Assembly: GCF_008365405.1 (NCBI RefSeq) | Contig: NZ_QOKV01000001.1 | Coordinates: 815,333-879,332 of the forward strand | Length of the DNA: 64,000 bases | Source of the DNA: Azospirillum brasilense | Lineage (GTDB): Bacteria; Pseudomonadota; Alphaproteobacteria; Azospirillales; Azospirillaceae | Direction of reading: 5' to 3' | Part shown: in pieces, positions 60,206-64,000 of the stretch | How the letters are laid out: each line of letters opens with the position of its first letter | Position numbering within the stretch: position 1 is the stretch's first letter | Translations under genes and position numbers: made by a program | The notes under the pieces: model-generated | Told to the model about the DNA's origin: nothing | Seen by the model: only the letters and a program-made list of their open reading frames with translations | The model's database searches: none

Positions 60206-61252
60206 ATGACCGCCCTGACCCGACGTTCCGCGATGCTGGCTGTGGCCGCCGTCGCATCCCTGACCGCCGCGTCCCTGACCGCCCTGACGCCCGGCGCGGC
60301 CCGCGCCGCCGATCCGGTGAAGCTGGAGGTCGGCTACATCCCCATCCTCGCCGCCGCGCCGCTGTTCATCCTGGAAGGGGAAGGCTGGGCGCGCGAGGCG
60401 GGCATCGACCTGAAGCTGACCAAGTTCGAATCCGGCCCGCACGCCATCCAGGCGATGGCCGCCGGGAAGATCGACCTGCTCTATGCCGGCGTCGCCCCGG
60501 TCCTGGTCGCCCGTTCGAAGGGTGCGGACGTGTCGGTCATCGCCAACTCGGCGGTCGAGGAGATGGTCGTCGCCAGCCGCGGCGAATTCGCCAAGGCGCT
60601 GGGCGGCAAGGCCACCGCGGAGTCCATCGCGAAGTTCGTCGCCGACAGCGGCCGCAAGGTCAAGATCGGCACGCAGCCGCCGGGCTCGGTTCCGGACACC
60701 GTGCTGCGACACTGGCTGTTCAAGGTGGTGAAGGCCGACCCGGCCAACGTGGAGATCATCTCCATGGGCATCGAGAAGACCCAGCAGGCCCTGCTCGCCG
60801 GTGCCCTCGACGCCGCGACGATCCGTGAGCCGACGGTGACCGTGACCCAGAAGGTCGATCCGAACGTCGGTCTGCTCGCCACCGGCGCGGAGATGTTCCC
60901 GAACCAGCCCGGCACCGTCATCGCGGTCCGCGGCCCGGTCGCCAAGGAGCATGGCGAGGCGCTGACCCGCCTGCTCAAGGCGCACATCCGCGCCGTGGAT
61001 CAGATCGCCGAGGACCCGGCCCGTTCCGCCAAGGTCGCCAACGAGTATCTCGGCAAGGGCCTGATGGAACCGGCCACGCTGGAGGCCGCCTTCCGCTCGC
61101 CGGGGTCCAAGTTCGTCGCCGACCCGCACGGCGTCGTCCCGGCGGTCGAGCAGATGATGGCCTACGCCAAGGAGATCGGCTCCGCCGAGGGCACGATCCC
61201 GGTGGCGGAGGCGTTCGACTTCCGCTTCTACGACGCGGCCGCCGCGAAGTAA
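60206..61252 (+). CDS. ABC transporter substrate-binding protein, SsuA/NMT1 (sulfonate/nitrate/taurine) family
   Basis: This 348-residue periplasmic binding protein has a Tat- or Sec-type signal (TRRSAMLAVAAVASLTAASLTALTPGAARA). The mature start VKLEVGYIPILAAAPLFILEGEGWAREAGIDLKL is typical of the SsuA/TauA/NMT1 family. Motifs AMAAGKIDLLYAGVAPVLVA and PDTVLRHWLFK follow. The start at 60206 has GCGAGG nine bases upstream; an ATG at 60197 is in the same frame. It heads a three-gene transporter operon. The position beside the cys genes points to an organosulfur ligand, but this is inference. Confidence 0.9.
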   Translation: MTALTRRSAMLAVAAVASLTAASLTALTPGAARAADPVKLEVGYIPILAAAPLFILEGEGWAREAGIDLKLTKFESGPHAIQAMAAGKIDLLYAGVAPVLVARSKGADVSVIANSAVEEMVVASRGEFAKALGGKATAESIAKFVADSGRKVKIGTQPPGSVPDTVLRHWLFKVVKADPANVEIISMGIEKTQQALLAGALDAATIREPTVTVTQKVDPNVGLLATGAEMFPNQPGTVIAVRGPVAKEHGEALTRLLKAHIRAVDQIAEDPARSAKVANEYLGKGLMEPATLEAAFRSPGSKFVADPHGVVPAVEQMMAYAKEIGSAEGTIPVAEAFDFRFYDAAAAK

Positions 61253-61257
61253 GCGTG

Positions 61258-62022
61258 ATGCGTCAACCGCTGAAGCTTCACAGCTCCATCGCCCTGTCGG
61301 CGCTCGGCGTCGGCGCTTTCCTGCTTGCCTGGGAAGCGCTGGCGCGCAGCGGCGTCGTGCCCGCCGGGCTGTTGCCGTCGCCCAGCGCGGTGCCCGGTGC
61401 CTTCCTGGCGGAGTTCCGCTCCGGCACTTGGCAGGCGATGGTCTTCGCCAGCCTGTCGCACTACCTGTCAGGGCTGGCGCTCGGCACCGTCCTCGGCATC
61501 ACCTTCGGCACGGCGGCGGCGACCTGGGGCGTCTGGGACGCCTTCCAGGCCTGGGTGGTGCGCATGCTGCGCCCCATCCCGTCCATCGCCTGGATTCCCT
61601 TCGCCATCATCTGGTTCGGCGTCAGCAAGTCGGCGGCGACCTTCCTGATCGCGCTGACGGTCTTCTGGATCAACTACTACGCCACCTACAGCGCGGTGCG
61701 CGGGGTGGACAAGGACCTGATCGAACTCGGCCACGCCTTCGGGCAGGGCGGGCTGATCCCGCGCCTGTTCAAGATCGTCCTGCCCGGCGCGCTGCCGGGC
61801 ATCCTGTCCGGCGTGCGCGCCGGGCTGGGGCAGGGATGGATGACCGTGGTGGCGGCGGAACTGTTCGGCATCTCCGGCCTGGGCGCCCGCATGTCCGACG
61901 CCTCCGGCCTGCTCGCCACGCACATCGTCGTGCTCTACATGGTCACCATCGCGGCGCTCTACGGCGTCTGCGACTTCCTGTTCATGCAGGTTCAGCAGCG
62001 GGTGCTCGCATGGCAAAAGTAA
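61258..62022 (+). CDS. ABC transporter permease, SsuC/TauC type
   Basis: This 254-residue inner-membrane protein of about six helices has the permease EAA loop ELGHAFGQGGLIPRLFKIVLPGALPGILSGVRAGLGQGW, a close match to the SsuC/TauC/NtrB group. It starts 5 bases after the binding-protein stop and overlaps the ATPase start by 13 bases, so the three subunits are co-translated. Confidence 0.93.
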   Translation: MRQPLKLHSSIALSALGVGAFLLAWEALARSGVVPAGLLPSPSAVPGAFLAEFRSGTWQAMVFASLSHYLSGLALGTVLGITFGTAAATWGVWDAFQAWVVRMLRPIPSIAWIPFAIIWFGVSKSAATFLIALTVFWINYYATYSAVRGVDKDLIELGHAFGQGGLIPRLFKIVLPGALPGILSGVRAGLGQGWMTVVAAELFGISGLGARMSDASGLLATHIVVLYMVTIAALYGVCDFLFMQVQQRVLAWQK

Positions 62023-62762
62023 ACGGCTCCGCTGTGATCGATTTGAAGGGCGTCGCCATCGGCTACGGCGCCGAGGCTCCGCCGGTGCTGGTCGACGTCG
62101 ACCTGTCCATCGAGCGCGGCAGCTTCGTCGCCATCGTCGGGCCGTCGGGTGTCGGCAAGTCGACGCTTCTGCGCGTCGTCGCCGGGCTGCACACGGCGCG
62201 TGCCGGTGCCGTCACCATCCACGAGACGAAGAAGCCGGGCCACCGCCCGGTCAGCCTCGTCTTCCAGGACGCCCGCCTGCTGCCCTGGCGGCGGGTCGCC
62301 AAGAACGTCCGCTTCGGGCTGGAGGGTCTGCCGATCTCCACCGCCGAGCGGGAGGAGCGGGTGGCCGCCGCGCTGCGCCTCGTCCGGCTGGACGATTACG
62401 GGCGACGCTGGCCCTACGAGCTGTCGGGCGGCCAGCGCCAGCGCGTCGGCATCGCCCGCGCCTTGGCCGTCGATCCCGACATTTTGCTGATGGACGAGCC
62501 GTTCGGCGCGCTCGACGCCATCACGCGGCACAGCCTTCAGGACGAACTGCTGCGCATCCACCGCGAGACGGGCAAAACCGTGCTGTTCGTCACGCACGAT
62601 TTGGAAGAAGCGGTGCATCTCGCCGACCGCATCATCGTTCTGGGCGGCAGCCCGGCGCGCATCGTCCAGGACGTGCGCAACGAGCCGGGCCGCGACAGCG
62701 GCGGCTTCCGCGAGCAGGTCGAGCAGTTGCGCTCGGGAATCGCGGACAATTACAGCATTTGA
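62010..62762 (+). CDS. ABC transporter ATP-binding protein, SsuB/TauB type
   Basis: This 250-residue ATPase has a complete set of motifs: Walker A VGPSGVGKSTLL, Q-loop LVFQDARLLPWRRV, signature ELSGGQRQRVGIARAL, Walker B ILLMDEPFGALD and switch His FVTHDLEEAVHLAD. The sequence is typical of the nitrate/sulfonate/taurine importer class. It is the last gene of the transporter operon; the 3' region (62763-62846) shows a G/C-rich hairpin candidate but no T-run. Confidence 0.94.
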   Translation: MAKVNGSAVIDLKGVAIGYGAEAPPVLVDVDLSIERGSFVAIVGPSGVGKSTLLRVVAGLHTARAGAVTIHETKKPGHRPVSLVFQDARLLPWRRVAKNVRFGLEGLPISTAEREERVAAALRLVRLDDYGRRWPYELSGGQRQRVGIARALAVDPDILLMDEPFGALDAITRHSLQDELLRIHRETGKTVLFVTHDLEEAVHLADRIIVLGGSPARIVQDVRNEPGRDSGGFREQVEQLRSGIADNYSI

Positions 62763-62846
62763 CAGTGTCGAACCGGGCCCCCACCCAACCCTCCCCTTGC
62801 GAAGCGGGGGGAGGTCGGGAGGGGGGCCCGACGCGACCACTCAACC

Positions 62847-63131
62847 CTACGGCGCCACCCGCCGCACGTCCCGCGCCGTCAAATGGACGTTCGCATCCGG
62901 GTCCAGCTTGCGGTCCATGATGCGGGCCTCCACCGCCTTGTCGAAGACCGGGCGGTTCAGGCAGACATATTGCAGCGCCTCATCTGGCTTCGGCAGATGG
63001 CCGGCGAGGGTTTGCAAGGCGCGGCGCGGGACGAAGACCCGCCCGTGATACTCCCCGACTTCCACCGCGAACTCCACGGCGTCGGCCTCCTCGTTCCAGG
63101 ACGGGTCGTCGGGGAACACGAACAGCGGCAT
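62847..63131 (-). CDS. DUF1488 family protein
   Basis: This 94-residue soluble protein fits the DUF1488 pattern: it starts MPLFVFPDDPSWNEEADAVEF, continues VEVGEYHGRVFVPRRALQTLAG, and ends FDKAVEARIMDRKLDPDANVHLTARDV. The function is unknown. The ATG at 63131 has a GAGGG Shine-Dalgarno. The frame is open further upstream, but similarity stops at this Met. A gene fragment lies just upstream. Confidence 0.8.
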   Translation of the reverse strand: MPLFVFPDDPSWNEEADAVEFAVEVGEYHGRVFVPRRALQTLAGHLPKPDEALQYVCLNRPVFDKAVEARIMDRKLDPDANVHLTARDVRRVAP

Positions 63132-63154
63132 CACACCCTCACGCAGAACACATC

Positions 63155-63289
63155 TCAGTCCAGGATGTAGGTAACATCGTAGCCGCTGCGCTTGAAGCGG
63201 GTCTTCAAAAGCGTGCCCTGCGCGTCGAACCAAAGGTCGCGTTCCACGTCGCCGGAAACGCGGTGGTGCCGCCGTCCGGTTTCCGTCGC
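63155..63289 (-). pseudogene. orphan C-terminal gene fragment (DUF6134-like)
   Basis: On the minus strand a 44-codon open stretch without a start ends at TGA 63155-63157. It encodes HHRVSGDVERDLWFDAQG and KTRFKRSGYDVTYILD, which look like the last 45 residues of a DUF6134-type protein ending in a beta-strand pair. An in-frame stop lies directly upstream (63290-63292), 12 bases before the SCP2 gene ends. It reads as the 3' remnant of a gene whose 5' part was lost or replaced. The family name is tentative. Confidence 0.5.
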
Positions 63290-63303
63290 TCAGTCGCAGG
63301 TGC

Positions 63304-63612
63304 TCAGTCGTCGAGAAGCTGCGCCAGCTTCATGGCGACGCCCATCGAGCCGTCCACCTTCAGCTTGCCCATGGTGAAGGCCAGCATCGGGTTCAGCCGC
63401 CCGTCCATCAGCTTCTTCAGGTTCTCGGCCGAAATGCGGATGGTGCAGTCGGGATCGGCGTCCCCGGCGTCCTCCCGCGCGATGGCGACGGGCGTCTCGC
63501 GGGCGTTGACCCGCACCGCCTCGCCGTCCTCCAGCGCGAAGCGGACATCGGCCTTCAGGCTGCGGAAGCTGGTGGAGCGGGACTGGAGCTCGCGCAGGAT
63601 GTCCTCAACCAT
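63304..63612 (-). CDS. SCP2 sterol-carrier-like domain protein
   Basis: This 102-residue protein is a single SCP2 domain, a hydrophobic-ligand carrier fold: FRSLKADVRFALEDGEAVRVNARE, DCTIRISAENLKKLMDGRLNPMLAFTMGKLKVDG and SMGVAMKLAQLL. The whole pattern is typical. It is divergent from an acyl-CoA synthetase gene, so a role in lipid or acyl-CoA handling is inferred. A GGGGAGAG Shine-Dalgarno precedes the ATG at 63612. Confidence 0.93.
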   Translation of the reverse strand: MVEDILRELQSRSTSFRSLKADVRFALEDGEAVRVNARETPVAIAREDAGDADPDCTIRISAENLKKLMDGRLNPMLAFTMGKLKVDGSMGVAMKLAQLLDD

Positions 63613-63667
63613 GGATCGGTCTCTCTCCCCTGGGTTCGTGTTTGTCGGATCTTGACAGTAGGCGGAG

Positions 63668-63683
63668 TTTACGTTTACGTCAA
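63668..63683. promoter_or_regulatory. candidate LiuR-like operator between the SCP2 and acyl-CoA synthetase genes
   Basis: The 16-base imperfect palindrome reads TTGACGTAAACGTAAA on the minus strand, close to sites described for the MerR-type regulator LiuR of branched-chain and fatty-acid breakdown. Further ACGT words flank it (63684-63688, 63697-63700). The match to LiuR is from memory. Confidence 0.4.
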
Positions 63684-63754
63684 CGTCATAACCAAAACGT
63701 TTCCGGTGCCTCAATGATCCGGGAACCATCAAATCAATCGAGGGGAGTGAAACC

Positions 63755-63820
63755 ATGCAGACCGCCGCCGCGCCCGGACTCCGAACGCCCCGCACCGCCT
63801 TCCGCCGTCGCTTGTCCTGA
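63755..63820 (+). CDS. possible 21-residue upstream ORF before the acyl-CoA synthetase gene
   Basis: An ATG at 63755 with GAGGGGAG at good spacing opens a 22-codon frame ending in TGA at 63818-63820, 27 bases before the acyl-CoA synthetase start. The peptide is Arg/Ala/Pro-rich (LRTPRTAFRRRLS at its end). It could be a leader peptide or chance; no coding bias can be judged at this size. Confidence 0.25.
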   Translation: MQTAAAPGLRTPRTAFRRRLS

Positions 63821-63847
63821 GCCGCCGCGCAGCCGGGAGGATCGGAA

Positions 63848-64000
63848 ATGACCGAGAATCTTGCGCGGCGGGGCAGCCTCGGGGACGACACGCCGGCCCA
63901 TCCCTGGCTGGCCCATTACCCCGAGGGCATCGCCTGGGACCAGTCGATCGCCGTGATGCCGCTGGCCGAGCTGTTCGAGGAGGCCGCCCGCCGCTACGCC
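63848..64000 (+). CDS. long-chain acyl-CoA synthetase, N-terminal part (truncated by window end)
   Basis: The first 51 residues are present. They match the start of FadD-like AMP-forming acyl-CoA ligases (HPWLAHYPEGIAWDQSIAVMPLAELFEEAARRYA). A GGGAGGA Shine-Dalgarno precedes the ATG at 63848. The catalytic motifs lie beyond the window, so which acid is activated cannot be told. It is divergent from the SCP2 gene, which fits a lipid-metabolism locus. Confidence 0.85.
   Translation, partial: MTENLARRGSLGDDTPAHPWLAHYPEGIAWDQSIAVMPLAELFEEAARRYA

Noticed and set aside
1..64000. CRISPR arrays, insertion sequences, prophage or integron parts
   Set aside because: No regularly spaced repeats, transposase, integrase or phage structural genes were seen. 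The only tandem repeats are short coding ones in tamB and the merR-type gene.

Overview
This is a GC-rich (high third-position GC) chromosomal window, almost certainly from an alphaproteobacterium. Azospirillum or a close relative in the Rhodospirillales is the best guess. This is inferred from gene order (rpiB-glyA-nrdR-rib genes-nusB-thiL; BamE/CBP3/DUF177-rpmF-plsX-fabH-ihfA-merR), a MucR regulator, a H+-pyrophosphatase and an EcfG-like promoter. It reads as ordinary core chromosome. I found no prophage, insertion sequence, CRISPR array, rRNA or toxin-antitoxin island, and no clear-cut unknown defence or mobile system.

Layout. 1-8.4 kb: tail of an unidentified gene, recG, a DUF502 membrane protein, a type III polyketide synthase with an isoprenylcysteine-methyltransferase-like partner, two Crp/Fnr regulators and a stand-alone receiver protein. 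8.4-15 kb: a GH17-GT2 fusion glucan synthase, HIT protein, CsbD plus a small hydrophilic partner, OsmC, and typA with an unusually structured leader. 15-22.3 kb: tamA, tamB and a rhomboid protease. 22.4-27.5 kb: mtnP, psuG, and a ligase-associated exonuclease/ATP-dependent ligase pair. 27.6-33 kb: mostly small or poorly known genes (ElaA-type GNAT, DUF488, YciF/DUF892, DUF6898-like, a secreted Cys-rich protein, mucR). 33-43.3 kb: rpiB-glyA-nrdR-ribD-ribE-ribBX-ribH-nusB-thiL, a FliL-like membrane protein and hppA. 43.3-48.9 kb: bamE (reverse), a CBP3 chaperone, DUF177-rpmF-plsX-fabH, ihfA-merR and tRNA-Pro(GGG). 49-51.3 kb: a KefB-like antiporter and a small membrane protein. 51.4-62.8 kb: a sulfur block with divergent operons. 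On the minus strand it has split siroheme synthesis, DUF2849, sulfite reductase and DUF934. On the plus strand it has cysH-cysD-cysNC and then an SsuABC/TauABC-like transporter. 62.8-64 kb: DUF1488, an orphan gene fragment, an SCP2 protein and the start of an acyl-CoA synthetase.

How the genes work together. The sulfur block covers uptake of an organosulfur or related anion (ABC transporter), activation (CysDN), reduction of APS by a two-Cys-pair APS reductase, reduction of sulfite, and supply of siroheme. An APS-kinase domain is also kept, so PAPS is probably made for sulfation. The 33-40 kb operon links C1/serine metabolism, dNTP control, riboflavin, antitermination and thiamine. Its RibB carries a degenerate RibA domain, so GTP cyclohydrolase II must be encoded elsewhere.

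The most interesting unexplained signals are regulatory RNA or DNA elements. These are a promoter, terminator and start-codon-sequestering leader before typA; tandem hairpins ending in a terminator just before rpmF; an 11-base word with a half-site at one-helical-turn-different spacing in front of both plus-strand sulfur operons; and an imperfect LiuR-like palindrome plus a tiny upstream ORF before the acyl-CoA synthetase. All function calls are from reading motifs by eye; no database search was possible.
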